Assembly (NCBI GenBank): GCA_937966555.1 | Contig: CALCLY010000004.1 | Coordinates: 1-37,510, forward strand | DNA from: CALCLY01 sp900552775 | GTDB taxonomy: Bacteria; Bacillota; Clostridia; UMGS1883; UMGS1540 | Direction: 5' to 3' | DNA length: 37,510 nt | Shown here: positions 15,808-23,460 of the stretch, in pieces | How positions within the stretch are numbered: the first letter of the stretch is position 1 | Layout of the letters: each line of letters starts with the position of its first letter | Translations under genes and position numbers: made by a program | The notes under the pieces: generated by a model | The model's database searches: none | What the model was told of the DNA's origin: nothing | What the model saw: the letters and a program-made list of their open reading frames with translations, nothing else

Positions 15808-16170
15808 TTAAAATTCAAGTCCGCCTTCGCGGGCGCCTTCGGCAAGCTCTGCCACTCTGCCGTGATAAATGTATCCGCCGCGGTCAAATACTACCGCTTT
15901 GATGCCTTTATCAAGAGCTTTTTTAGCTACAAGCTTTCCTACTTCACGCGCGCCGGCTTTGTTTCCGCCGTAATTCTCTCCGAATTCCTTGTCAAGGGAA
16001 GAAGCGGCTGCAAGGGTTACTCCCTTGGAATCATCTATTACCTGAGCGTAAATGTTGTTGAGGCTTCTGTATACGCAGAGTCTCGGACGCATCTCTGTGC
16101 CGACAATTTTGTTGCGCACTCTGTGATGACGTTTCTGTCTTAATTTATTGCTGCTTTTTTTGCTAATCAT
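15808..16170 (-). CDS. rplR: 50S ribosomal protein L18 (uL18)
   Basis: uL18 binds 5S rRNA together with L5 to build the central protuberance. The 120 residues have the basic N-terminus (SSNKLRQKRHHRVRNKIVGT) and the conserved core RPRLCVYRSLNNIYAQVIDD. The closing helix pattern VFDRGGYIYHGRVAELAEGA and the final GLEF are family-typical. GAAAGGGGGAAG precedes the ATG. Confidence 0.97.
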   Translation of the reverse strand: MISKKSSNKLRQKRHHRVRNKIVGTEMRPRLCVYRSLNNIYAQVIDDSKGVTLAAASSLDKEFGENYGGNKAGAREVGKLVAKKALDKGIKAVVFDRGGYIYHGRVAELAEGAREGGLEF

Positions 16171-16188
16171 TACTTACTTCCCCCTTTC

Positions 16189-16737
16189 TTAAGATTTAGC
16201 CTTGCCGGCTTTACCTTCTTTGCGACGGATATGCTCCGTAGCATATTTAATACCTTTGCCCTTATACGGCTCAGGCAGTCTCTTTTCACGAATTATCGCA
16301 GCTATATGACCTACGCGCTGCTTGTCTGCTCCGCTTACAACGATTTTGTTCGGTGCGGGAACTTCTATCGTGATACCGTCAATCGGATCCATCTCAACAA
16401 GATGCGAATATCCGAGATTCATAACAAGCTTTTTACCCTGAAGCTGAGCTCTGTAACCTACACCGTTTATCTCAAGTTCTTTTGAGAAGCCGTTTGTAAC
16501 ACCCTCAACCATGTTGTTGAGAAGCGAACGTGTAAGTCCGTGAAGTGCTCTGTGCTCTTTCACGTCCGAAGGACGCGTTACGGTTAAAACACCGTCTTTA
16601 AGCTCTATTTTCATATCGGGATGAAGCTGCTGAGTTAATGTGCCTTTAGGTCCTTTTACCGTAACCTCGTTGCCGGCGGATATTTTTACGTCAACGCCGC
16701 TCGGAACGGTAATCGGCATTCTTCCTATTCTTGACAC
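16189..16737 (-). CDS. rplF: 50S ribosomal protein L6 (uL6)
   Basis: uL6 lies near the sarcin-ricin loop at the factor-binding site. Two repeated alpha/beta domains are visible (about 1-80 and 85-175), with signatures SRIGRMPITVPSGVDVKIS, RALHGLTRSLLNNMVEGV and the C-terminal RLPEPYKGKGIKYATEHIRR. The start is GTG at 16737 with GGTGGTG 7 nt upstream. Length of 182 is normal. Confidence 0.97.
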   Translation of the reverse strand: MSRIGRMPITVPSGVDVKISAGNEVTVKGPKGTLTQQLHPDMKIELKDGVLTVTRPSDVKEHRALHGLTRSLLNNMVEGVTNGFSKELEINGVGYRAQLQGKKLVMNLGYSHLVEMDPIDGITIEVPAPNKIVVSGADKQRVGHIAAIIREKRLPEPYKGKGIKYATEHIRRKEGKAGKAKS

Positions 16738-16768
16738 TTTTATTCACCACCATTTCTTGATTTTAAAA

Positions 16769-17167
16769 TTACCATACGAACGCGAGTACCTCGCCGCCGA
16801 TGTTTTTAGCTCTTGCTTTTTTATCTGTCATAATACCCTGAGATGTTGAAATAATTGCTATTCCGAGTCCTTTAAGAACACGGGGAAGCTCGTCGCGGCT
16901 TGCGTAAACTCTGAGGCCGGGTTTTGAAATTCTCTTAAGACCCGACAAAACCTTCTCTTTGTTCGCACCGTATTTCAGGGTAACTTTTATTATACCTTGT
17001 TTTCCGTCGTCTATAACCTGGTAACCTTTGATATAACCCTCTTCGTTAAGAATTTCGGCTATAGCCTTCTTAACCTTGGAAGCAGGAATATCAACAGTCT
17101 CATGCTTTGCGGAATTTGCATTTCTGATACGTGTGAGCATATCTGCAACAGGATCTGTTACATGCAT
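16769..17167 (-). CDS. rpsH: 30S ribosomal protein S8 (uS8)
   Basis: uS8 binds the 16S central domain early in assembly; in E. coli it also represses the spc operon. The 132 residues show VTDPVADMLTRIRNANSAKH at the start, the middle strand pattern and the family C-terminus GIAIISTSQGIMTDKKARA. AAGGAGGT lies 5-6 nt before the ATG. The 54-nt gap to rpsN is slightly larger than neighbours. Confidence 0.97.
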   Translation of the reverse strand: MHVTDPVADMLTRIRNANSAKHETVDIPASKVKKAIAEILNEEGYIKGYQVIDDGKQGIIKVTLKYGANKEKVLSGLKRISKPGLRVYASRDELPRVLKGLGIAIISTSQGIMTDKKARAKNIGGEVLAFVW

Positions 17168-17221
17168 GTTACTACCTCCTTTTCCGTAACCTTTAAATGT
17201 AAGCCCTCAAAGGGCGCTTTT

Positions 17222-17407
17222 TTACCAACTTGCCTTTTTAACACCGGGGATCTGACCTTTGTAAGCCAGTTCTCTGAAGCAGATACGGCATATGCCGAAT
17301 TTTCTCAAATACGCATGGGGTCTGCCGCACAGTCTGCATCTGTTATAGGCTCTTGTGCTGTACTTAGGCTCGCGCTGCTGTTTGAGCACCATTGCTTTTT
17401 TTGCCAC
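17222..17407 (-). CDS. rpsN: 30S ribosomal protein S14, zinc type (uS14 type Z)
   Basis: The short 61-residue form of S14 carries a zinc ribbon: Cys24, Cys27, Cys40 and Cys43 (NRCRLCGRPHAYLRKFGICR). It binds the 30S head. The closing AYKGQIPGVKKASW is conserved. The start is GTG at 17407 with GGGGAGGG 8 nt upstream. No zinc-free paralogue is present in the window. Confidence 0.97.
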   Translation of the reverse strand: MAKKAMVLKQQREPKYSTRAYNRCRLCGRPHAYLRKFGICRICFRELAYKGQIPGVKKASW

Positions 17408-17423
17408 AGTCTATTCCCTCCCC

Positions 17424-17966
17424 TCACTCTTTGGCGAACGGAGCGCCCATAAGCGAAAGAAGTTCGCGCGCTTCCTCGTCGGTTTTGGAAGTGGTAACGA
17501 ATATGATATCCATACCTCTTACCTTGTCAACCTTATCGTATTCTATTTCGGGGAAAATAAGCTGTTCCTTAATACCCATGGAGTAGTTTCCTCTTCCGTC
17601 AAAGGAATTAGCGTTGATTCCTCTGAAGTCACGTACTCTGGGGAGTGCAACATTGAACAGTCTGTCTATAAATTCATACATTTTGTCACTTCTCAATGTA
17701 ACTTTGCAGCCTATATTCATGCCCTGTCTGAGCTTAAAGTTAGCAACAGATTTTTTTGCCTTTGTAACAACGGGTTTCTGACCTGTTATCAAAGCCAGGT
17801 CGGCACATGCAGCTTCAACAGCTTTCGGATTGTCCTTAGCTTCGCCGAGACCGATGTTTATAACAACTTTTTCTATCTTGGGTATCTGCATTGTGCTTTT
17901 ATACTCAAATTTTTTCATAAGGGCGGGGGCTACCTCGCCTTTGTATTTATCCTGCAATCTGGACAT
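17424..17966 (-). CDS. rplE: 50S ribosomal protein L5 (uL5)
   Basis: uL5 binds 5S rRNA and contacts P-site tRNA. The ATG at 17966 (MSRLQDKYKGEVAPALMKKF) is chosen because AGGAGG lies 8 nt upstream; a GTG at 17972 is only 2 nt from that site. The 180 residues carry the usual signatures VVINIGLGEAKDNPKAVEAA, TGQKPVVTKAKKSVANFKLR and RGMDIIFVTTSKTDEEAREL. Confidence 0.97.
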   Translation of the reverse strand: MSRLQDKYKGEVAPALMKKFEYKSTMQIPKIEKVVINIGLGEAKDNPKAVEAACADLALITGQKPVVTKAKKSVANFKLRQGMNIGCKVTLRSDKMYEFIDRLFNVALPRVRDFRGINANSFDGRGNYSMGIKEQLIFPEIEYDKVDKVRGMDIIFVTTSKTDEEARELLSLMGAPFAKE

Positions 17967-17987
17967 TGGCACTGCCTCCTTTCACAA

Positions 17988-18311
17988 TTAATCATTAAAG
18001 GTCTCGTTGCAATGCTTGCAAACTCTGACTCTTTTTCCGTTTTCGAGTACCTTTCTTGCGATACGGGTAGCTTTGCCGCACTTGCTGCAAACGTGCATAA
18101 CCTTTGACGCGTCGATTGCTGCTTCCTGCTTTACAATACCGCCTGTTTCGCCCTGTCTTCTCGGCTTTGTATGCTTTGTTGCAACGGCAACGCCTTCAAC
18201 AATAACTTTGCCTTCAGAAGGGATAACCTCTAAAACTTTGCCTTTTTTATTCTTATCAACACCGGATATTACAACTACGGTGTCATCCTTTTTTATATGC
18301 ATTTTCTTCAA
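17988..18311 (-). CDS. rplX: 50S ribosomal protein L24 (uL24)
   Basis: uL24 is an assembly-initiator protein beside the tunnel exit. The KOW motif is clear (DDTVVVISGVDKNKKGKVLE), followed by KHTKPRRQGETGGIVKQEAA. The C-terminal part keeps four cysteines (75, 78, 98, 101) in two CxxC pairs (CSKCGK and CKHCNE), a zinc-ribbon-like arrangement. The start is TTG at 18311, 9 nt after AGGAGG; the internal ATG at 18302 is too far from that site. Confidence 0.96.
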   Translation of the reverse strand: MKKMHIKKDDTVVVISGVDKNKKGKVLEVIPSEGKVIVEGVAVATKHTKPRRQGETGGIVKQEAAIDASKVMHVCSKCGKATRIARKVLENGKRVRVCKHCNETFND

Positions 18312-18325
18312 GTTAGCGCACCTCC

Positions 18326-18694
18326 TTACAGTACTTCCGGAGCCAGGGATATAATTTTCATATAATCCTTGTCACGCAGTTCGCGCGCTACCGGTCCGAA
18401 TATACGAGTACCTCTCGGATTTTTGTCTTCTCTTATTATAACCGCGGCATTCTCATCAAATCTGAGATAGCTGCCGTCGGGTCTCTTTATTGCGTTAACA
18501 GTTCTTACTACGACTGCTTTAACCACTTCGCCTTTTTTAACAACACCGCCGGGCGTCGCTTTCTTAACGGAAGCAACGATTACGTCACCGACGCCTGCGT
18601 ATCTCTTAAGTGAACCGCCGAGACAACGGATACACATAATTTCCTTCGCGCCTGTGTTGTCAGCTACTTTAAGAAGCGTCTGTTGCTGAACCAT
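18326..18694 (-). CDS. rplN: 50S ribosomal protein L14 (uL14)
   Basis: uL14 forms intersubunit bridges and is the docking site for the silencing factor RsfS. The 122-residue sequence is highly conserved: MVQQQTLLKVADNTGAKEIM, LRFDENAAVIIREDKNPRGT and RIFGPVARELRDKDYMKIIS. GGAAGGAG precedes the ATG. Gap to rplX is 14 nt. Confidence 0.98.
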   Translation of the reverse strand: MVQQQTLLKVADNTGAKEIMCIRCLGGSLKRYAGVGDVIVASVKKATPGGVVKKGEVVKAVVVRTVNAIKRPDGSYLRFDENAAVIIREDKNPRGTRIFGPVARELRDKDYMKIISLAPEVL

Positions 18695-18716
18695 TTAATT
18701 CACTCCTTCCGATTTA

Positions 18717-18974
18717 TTATCTTGCCTTTTCGACAATCTCAACAAGTCTCCATCTCTTATCACGGCTCAAGGGTCTTGTTTCCATTACCTTTACTCTGTC
18801 GCCGATATTGCAAATGTTTTCCTCGTCATGAGCCTTAAGCTTATATGTTCTCTTAACGATTTTGCCGTAGAGAGGATGTTTTTTATGGTAACCGATTGCA
18901 ACAACTATTGTTTTGTCCATCTTGTTGCTTACAACGGTGCCGATTCTAACCTTACGGGCATTTCTTTCAGCCAT
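18717..18974 (-). CDS. rpsQ: 30S ribosomal protein S17 (uS17)
   Basis: uS17 is an OB-fold primary binding protein of the 16S 5' domain. The 85 residues include RKVRIGTVVSNKMDKTIVVA, the KKHPLYGKIVKRTYKLKAHD loop and NIGDRVKVMETRPLSRDKRW. AAAGGAGG lies 8-9 nt before the ATG. The 19-nt gap after rpmC fits one transcript. Confidence 0.97.
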   Translation of the reverse strand: MAERNARKVRIGTVVSNKMDKTIVVAIGYHKKHPLYGKIVKRTYKLKAHDEENICNIGDRVKVMETRPLSRDKRWRLVEIVEKAR

Positions 18975-18993
18975 TTAAAGCTCCTCCTTTCAA

Positions 18994-19200
18994 TTAAACG
19001 GTCTCACTGCCGGACAGTGAGCGTTCTCTGACAACCGTCTTCATCTTTGCTATTGTCTTTTTAACCTCGGCAATTCTCATCGGGTTGTCAAGCTGATTGG
19101 TAGCGTGCTGAAAACGTAAGTTAAAAAGTTCTTTCTTTAAATCAAGAATCTGAGTTTCGAGCTCTGCCGTGCTTAAATCTCTAATTTCTTTAATTTTCAT
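18994..19200 (-). CDS. rpmC: 50S ribosomal protein L29 (uL29)
   Basis: uL29 is a two-helix protein at the tunnel exit near the trigger-factor and SRP docking site. The ATG at 19200 (MKIKEIRDLSTAELETQI) gives 68 residues, close to the norm; AAGG is 8 nt upstream, and an in-frame GTG at 19209 overlaps that site. Conserved LKKELFNLRFQHATNQLDNP and IAEVKKTIAKMKTVVRER confirm identity. The start lies 11 nt inside the end of rplP, so translation is probably coupled. Confidence 0.96.
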   Translation of the reverse strand: MKIKEIRDLSTAELETQILDLKKELFNLRFQHATNQLDNPMRIAEVKKTIAKMKTVVRERSLSGSETV

Positions 19201-19630
19201 TTGCTTCACCTTCCGTTTCCTCAGTCTCTGCGGCTACAAATCTGGTCTTGATGGGCAATTTATGCGCCGCAAGACGCAAAGCCTCACGGGCAACCTCCTC
19301 GGAGATGCCTCCTATCTCAAACATAACTCTTCCGGGCTTTACAACCGCTACCCAGTATTCGGGAGAACCCTTACCGCTACCCATTCGGGTCTCGGCGGGC
19401 TTTTCGGTTATGGGCTTATCCGGGAAGATTTTGATCCAAACCTGTCCGCCTCTCTTTATATAACGAGTCATGGCAATACGGGCTGCCTCAATCTGGTTGG
19501 AGGTTATCCAAGCCGGCTCTAAGGCCTGCAAGCCGAAATCACCGTATGTCACCGTGTTTCCTCTTGTTGCCTTACCCTTGAGTCTGCCTCTCATAACTCT
19601 TCTGTATTTAACTCTTTTAGGCATTAACAT
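19190..19630 (-). CDS. rplP: 50S ribosomal protein L16 (uL16)
   Basis: uL16 organises the A-site tRNA and peptidyl-transferase region late in 50S assembly. I start at 19630 (MLMPKRVKYRRVMRGRLKGK), matching the family's usual MLxPKRxKYRR start, with GAGGC about 8 nt upstream. The open frame extends to 19738 but that part lies inside rpsC. The 146 residues include GNTVTYGDFGLQALEPAWIT and GSGKGSPEYWVAVVKPGRVM. It overlaps the 3' end of rpsC by 14 nt. Confidence 0.97.
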   Translation of the reverse strand: MLMPKRVKYRRVMRGRLKGKATRGNTVTYGDFGLQALEPAWITSNQIEAARIAMTRYIKRGGQVWIKIFPDKPITEKPAETRMGSGKGSPEYWVAVVKPGRVMFEIGGISEEVAREALRLAAHKLPIKTRFVAAETEETEGEANEN

Positions 19631-20297
19631 TTTTTTTGCCTCCCTCCGCTTTAGGTGCTTTTTTGCTTTCGGGAAGTACTTCGCCTTTGTAAATCCAAAC
19701 CTTAACGCCGATTTTGCCGTATGTCGTGTCGGCCTCATAGAAACCGTAGTCGATATCTGCTCTCAAGGTCTGCAAAGGAATAGTACCTTCATGGTAGTGC
19801 TCGGAACGCGCGATTTCGGCGCCGCCGAGTCTGCCCGAACAATTGGTTTTTATACCCTTAACACCCATTCTCATGGCTCTCTGCATTGCAGATTTCATAG
19901 CACGTCTGAAAGAAATTCTCTTTTCAAGCTGTGCTGCAATATTTTCGGCAACAAGCTGCGCGTCAGCGTCGGGGCTTTTAACCTCAACGATGTTGATGTT
20001 CACCTTTTTGCCTGTAAGTTTTTCCAAAGAAGCTTTGAGCTTTTCGATTTCCGCGCCGTTTTTACCGATTATAACACCGGGCTTTGCAGCGTGAATGAAA
20101 ACCGTAACCTTGTTTGCGGTTCTCTCTATCTCGATTTTGGGAATTCCTGCACCAAACTGCTTCTTCTTTACATATTCTCTTATTTTGTGGTCTTCTATAA
20201 GATTGTCACCAAACGCACGTTCTTCGGCATACCAGCGCGAATCCCAGTCTTTGATAATGCCGACTCTCAAGCCGTGCGGATTAACTTTCTGACCCAT
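19617..20297 (-). CDS. rpsC: 30S ribosomal protein S3 (uS3)
   Basis: uS3 lines the mRNA entry pore with S4 and S5 and has helicase-supporting residues. The 226 residues comprise an N-terminal KH type II domain (about 38-107; PGVIIGKNGAEIEKLKASLE holds the GxxG-type loop) and a C-terminal domain (RRAMKSAMQRAMRMGVKGIK, GRLGGAEIARSEHYHEGTIP). It begins MGQKVNPHGLRVGIIKDWDS, as expected. AGGGGGCGAG precedes the ATG. Confidence 0.98.
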   Translation of the reverse strand: MGQKVNPHGLRVGIIKDWDSRWYAEERAFGDNLIEDHKIREYVKKKQFGAGIPKIEIERTANKVTVFIHAAKPGVIIGKNGAEIEKLKASLEKLTGKKVNINIVEVKSPDADAQLVAENIAAQLEKRISFRRAMKSAMQRAMRMGVKGIKTNCSGRLGGAEIARSEHYHEGTIPLQTLRADIDYGFYEADTTYGKIGVKVWIYKGEVLPESKKAPKAEGGKKNVNA

Positions 20298-20309
20298 TAA
20301 CTCGCCCCC

Positions 20310-20657
20310 TTACTGTTTCTCTGAAACCGCCAGAGTAATATGGCTGGTTCTCTTTCTGATTCTGAACGCTCTGCCCTGCGCTCTCGGTCTGATACGCTTT
20401 AAGGTCGGTCCCTCGTTGGCGTATGCTTCTGATACTATCAGATTATCGGAGCTGAGTCCGAAATTGTTCTCGGCATTGGCAACTGCCGAGCTTAAAAGCT
20501 TTATAAGAATTTCAGATGCTGCTTTGGGAGTGTTATTAAGGATACCCATTGCAGTTCCTACAGGTTTATTGCGGATTAAATCCAGAACAATTTTAACCTT
20601 GCGGGGTGAAATTCTGGCATAACGCAGTGTAGCCTGCGCTCCTGTTCTTTCACTCAT
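20310..20657 (-). CDS. rplV: 50S ribosomal protein L22 (uL22)
   Basis: uL22 extends a beta-hairpin into the exit tunnel, where macrolide-resistance changes can occur. The 115 residues show ATLRYARISPRKVKIVLDLI, the helix KAASEILIKLLSSAVANAEN and the hairpin ANEGPTLKRIRPRAQGRAFR. I see no insertion or deletion in the hairpin. GGGAGG lies 7-8 nt before the ATG. Confidence 0.98.
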   Translation of the reverse strand: MSERTGAQATLRYARISPRKVKIVLDLIRNKPVGTAMGILNNTPKAASEILIKLLSSAVANAENNFGLSSDNLIVSEAYANEGPTLKRIRPRAQGRAFRIRKRTSHITLAVSEKQ

Positions 20658-20674
20658 GATTAATCCTCCCTAAA

Positions 20675-20950
20675 TTATTTACCCGATGTCTTTGCTCCGG
20701 CGTGACCTCTGAAGGTTCTTGTCGGTGCAAACTCACCAAGCTTATGACCAACCATGTCTTCGGTAACGTATACCGGAACATGTTTTCTACCGTCATGAAC
20801 AGCAATCGTATGCCCTACCATATCGGGAAAGATTGTCGAGCTTCTCGACCAGGTCTTAAGTACCTGCTTTTTACCGCTCTCGTTCATGGCTATTATACGT
20901 TTTAAAAGTCTTTCTTCAACGAAAGGTCCTTTTTTAACTGATCTTCCCAT
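20675..20950 (-). CDS. rpsS: 30S ribosomal protein S19 (uS19)
   Basis: uS19 pairs with S13 in the 30S head and touches the A-site finger. The 91-residue sequence is standard: GRSVKKGPFVEERLLKRI, KTWSRSSTIFPDMVGHTIAV, and KLGEFAPTRTFRGHAGAK. AGGAGG lies just upstream of the ATG. Gap to rplB is 34 nt. Confidence 0.98.
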   Translation of the reverse strand: MGRSVKKGPFVEERLLKRIIAMNESGKKQVLKTWSRSSTIFPDMVGHTIAVHDGRKHVPVYVTEDMVGHKLGEFAPTRTFRGHAGAKTSGK

Positions 20951-20984
20951 TAATTAATCCTCCTCTCAAGATTATAAACCCCAA

Positions 20985-21818
20985 TTACTTCTGGTTGCGG
21001 CGCTTAACGATGAACTTGTTGCTCTGTTTGTTCTTCTTGCGCGTCTTAAGACCAAGAGCAGGCTTGCCCCAAGGTGTAACAGGGCTGGGCATACCGATAG
21101 GTGACTTACCTTCACCGCCGCCGTGCGGATGGTCGTTCGGGTTCATTACAACACCGCGGACTGTCGGGCGGATACCCATGTGACGTTTTCTTCCTGCTTT
21201 ACCGATTGAGATATTCTCATGATCGAGGTTACCAACCTGTCCTATCGTTGCGAGGCAGTTGATTCTTATCATTCTAACCTCTCCCGAAGGAAGTCTTACC
21301 TGAGCATATTCGTTTTCTTTAGCCATAAGCTGTGCGCTGTTTCCTGCCGCACGTACAAGCTGACCGCCCTTGCCGGGTGAAAGCTCTATGTTATGGATAA
21401 GAGTACCTACCGGAATCGCGCTTATGGGAAGCGTGTTGCCGGGTTTGATATCAGCTGTTGCGCTGGAGATTACCGTGTCGCCGTCGGTGAGACCCACGGG
21501 AGCCAGGATGTATCTCTTCTCGCCGTCTTCATACTGAAGAAGAGCGATGTTTGCGCTGCGGTTCGGGTCATACTCGATGCCGATTACCGTTGCCGGAATA
21601 TCAAATTTGTTACGTTTGAAATCTATAATTCTGTATTTCTGTTTGTTGCCGCCGCCGCGGTGACGAACAGTGATTCTGCCGTATGAGTTTCTGCCGGCGT
21701 TTTTCTTTAAAGGCTTAAGCAATGAACGTTCGGGTTCGAACTTTGTGATTTCGTCAAAAGCCGAAACGGTCATGAATCTGCGCGCCGGAGAAGTCGGTTT
21801 AAACTTTTTTATAGCCAA
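20985..21818 (-). CDS. rplB: 50S ribosomal protein L2 (uL2)
   Basis: uL2 is needed for subunit joining and peptidyl-transferase centre structure. The 277 residues contain the RNA-binding domain (about 60-135) and C-terminal domain, with AGRNSYGRITVRHRGGGNKQ, KRYILAPVGLTDGDTVISSA, and the near-invariant GVVMNPNDHPHGGGEGKSPI containing the functionally important histidine. The start is TTG at 21818, 9 nt after GAGGAG, an unusual start for such a highly expressed protein. Confidence 0.97.
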   Translation of the reverse strand: MAIKKFKPTSPARRFMTVSAFDEITKFEPERSLLKPLKKNAGRNSYGRITVRHRGGGNKQKYRIIDFKRNKFDIPATVIGIEYDPNRSANIALLQYEDGEKRYILAPVGLTDGDTVISSATADIKPGNTLPISAIPVGTLIHNIELSPGKGGQLVRAAGNSAQLMAKENEYAQVRLPSGEVRMIRINCLATIGQVGNLDHENISIGKAGRKRHMGIRPTVRGVVMNPNDHPHGGGEGKSPIGMPSPVTPWGKPALGLKTRKKNKQSNKFIVKRRNQK

Positions 21819-21840
21819 ATTTCTTCACTCCTCACTTAAA

Positions 21841-22137
21841 TTATACAAGACCTTCAAAGAACTCAATTGCTTTGCTGTCTTCTTTGAGCTTTACTACGGC
21901 CTTTTTCCAGTCAGCTCTTTTACCTTCGTTTTTGCCCATTCTCTTAACTTTGCCGAGAACGTTCTGCGTTGTAACGCTCTCAACCTTAGTGCCGGGGAAA
22001 ACTTCTTCGATTGCTTTCTTTATCTCGATTTTGTTTGCGTTTTTCGCAACTTCAAAGGTATATTTTCTGTCAGCAAGCTGAGCCATACTGTTTTCTGAAA
22101 TGATGGGACGTACTATAATATCGTAAGCGTTTGCCAT
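21841..22137 (-). CDS. rplW: 50S ribosomal protein L23 (uL23)
   Basis: uL23 forms the trigger-factor and SRP docking platform at the tunnel exit. The 98 residues show DIIVRPIISENSMAQLADRK, the strand YTFEVAKNANKIEIKKAIEE and the flexible loop rich in Lys/Arg. The ATG overlaps the rplD stop (TAATG), and GAGGAGGTG lies inside the rplD end, so the two are translationally coupled. Confidence 0.97.
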   Translation of the reverse strand: MANAYDIIVRPIISENSMAQLADRKYTFEVAKNANKIEIKKAIEEVFPGTKVESVTTQNVLGKVKRMGKNEGKRADWKKAVVKLKEDSKAIEFFEGLV

Positions 22138-22760
22138 TATGCGTACACCTCCTCGATTTTTTCAACCGCACTTTTTGCGATTATAAGCTTGTCATGCTTT
22201 AAAATATCGTATACGCTGAGCATTCCCACAAAGGAAGCGTCAACGCCGTAGATATTTCTGGACGAAAGATAAATGTTTTCGCTTTTGTCGCATGTAACAA
22301 GCAGAGCCTTTGAATCAACGCCGAGGTTCTTCAAAAGACCCGTTACGTTTTTGGTTTTGATATTGTCGAATGTGAGTTCGTCCAGAACAATAAGTTCGCC
22401 GGAAGCAAGCTTATCGCTGAGCGCGCTGCGCATTGCAACTTTTTTAACCTTCTTGTTTACATCAAAGCTGTAGTCTCTGGGCTTCGGAGCAAAAACAACG
22501 CCGCCGTGAATCCACTGAGCCGCACGCGTGCTGCCCTGTCTTGCACGGCCTGTTCCCTTCTGTCTGAAAGGCTTAGCGCCGCCGCCGGAAACTTCGCTTC
22601 TTGTTTTGGCACTCTGTGTGCCCTGTCTTTTATTTGCAAGATGGTTTACAACAACCGTGTGAAGAACCGCTCCGTTAACCTTTGCCGCGAAAATCTTTTC
22701 GCTGAGTTCTATCTCGCCGGCCTTGCTGCCATCCATTTTATATAAATCTGTTTTAGGCAT
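22137..22760 (-). CDS. rplD: 50S ribosomal protein L4 (uL4)
   Basis: uL4 reaches into the exit tunnel; in E. coli it also represses the S10 operon by binding its leader. The 207 residues include VVNHLANKRQGTQSAKTRSE, the tunnel loop GGGAKPFRQKGTGRARQGST and RAAQWIHGGVVFAPKPRDYS. The macrolide-site loop looks intact. GGAAGGAGG precedes the ATG. Whether this L4 acts on the long leader upstream of rpsJ cannot be told from sequence. Confidence 0.97.
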   Translation of the reverse strand: MPKTDLYKMDGSKAGEIELSEKIFAAKVNGAVLHTVVVNHLANKRQGTQSAKTRSEVSGGGAKPFRQKGTGRARQGSTRAAQWIHGGVVFAPKPRDYSFDVNKKVKKVAMRSALSDKLASGELIVLDELTFDNIKTKNVTGLLKNLGVDSKALLVTCDKSENIYLSSRNIYGVDASFVGMLSVYDILKHDKLIIAKSAVEKIEEVYA

Positions 22761-22779
22761 TTACCGTATCCTCCTTCCC

Positions 22780-23409
22780 TTACGCTTTAACCGTATTTTT
22801 AACTGTTACATAGCCGCCGCGGGGTCCGGGAACCGCACCCTTGATGAGGAGAAGATTTCTCTCCGCGTCAACGCGAACAACTTCAAGATTGAGCGCCGTA
22901 ACTTTGTCAACACCCATATGTCCCGGGAGCTTTTTGCCCTTCATAACCTTTGAAGGTGTGGAGCAAGCGCCGAGCGAGCCGGGGCCTCTGTGATATTTGG
23001 AACCGTGAGCCATGGGGCCTCTGTGTGTTCCGAATCTCTTAACGGTACCTGCGTATCCGTGACCTTTGGATGTGCCCGTTACGTCAACCTTGTCGCCTTC
23101 TGCGAAAACATCGGCTTTAATAACGTCTCCGAGGTTCATGTCTGCAGCATTGTCAAGTTTGAATTCCTTCAAAACTCTCGAAGGCTCAACACCGGATTTT
23201 GCAAAGTGTCCTTTTTCGGGTTTTGTTACTCTTTTTGCCTTCTTAACCCCGAAACCCACCTGAACTGCGGAATAACCGTCAACCTCAGGGGTTTTCTTCT
23301 GAACTACGGGGCAGGGGCCGGCTTCTACAACCGTTACGGGTACAAGCTTGCCTTCAGGCGTAAAAATCTGAGTCATACCGATTTTCTTACCTATGATTGC
23401 TTTGTTCAT
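22780..23409 (-). CDS. rplC: 50S ribosomal protein L3 (uL3)
   Basis: uL3 starts 50S assembly and places a loop near the peptidyl-transferase centre. The 209 residues show MNKAIIGKKIGMTQIFTPEG, the signature KGHGYAGTVKRFGTHRGPMA, SKYHRGPGSLGACSTPSKVM and the modified-Gln-region equivalent. GGAAGGA lies 9 nt upstream of the ATG. The 51-nt space after rpsJ holds two overlapping hairpins that cannot form together. Confidence 0.97.
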   Translation of the reverse strand: MNKAIIGKKIGMTQIFTPEGKLVPVTVVEAGPCPVVQKKTPEVDGYSAVQVGFGVKKAKRVTKPEKGHFAKSGVEPSRVLKEFKLDNAADMNLGDVIKADVFAEGDKVDVTGTSKGHGYAGTVKRFGTHRGPMAHGSKYHRGPGSLGACSTPSKVMKGKKLPGHMGVDKVTALNLEVVRVDAERNLLLIKGAVPGPRGGYVTVKNTVKA

Positions 23410-23428
23410 AATATTAATCCTTCCTTTC

Positions 23429-23457
23429 GGTTATTGGTTGATAACCTTTGTTACCAA
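23429..23457 (-). promoter_or_regulatory. Two mutually exclusive hairpins between rpsJ and rplC
   Basis: On the minus strand GGTTAT-N6-ATAACC (23429-23446) and TTGGTAAC-N4-GTTATCAA (23438-23457, one G-U pair) share the same central bases. They lie immediately upstream of the rplC ribosome binding site, so switching between them could expose or mask it. This is drawn by eye only. Confidence 0.3.
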
Positions 23458-23460
23458 CAT

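Noticed and set aside
17355..18107. 250-codon open frame on the plus strand
   Set aside because: It is a shadow of rplE, rpsN and part of rplX; the Phe/Ser/Cys-rich translation is typical of antisense reading.
19470..20300. 276-codon open frame on the plus strand
   Set aside because: It lies antisense to rplP and rpsC, has no domain pattern or ribosome binding site, and the minus-strand genes are certain.
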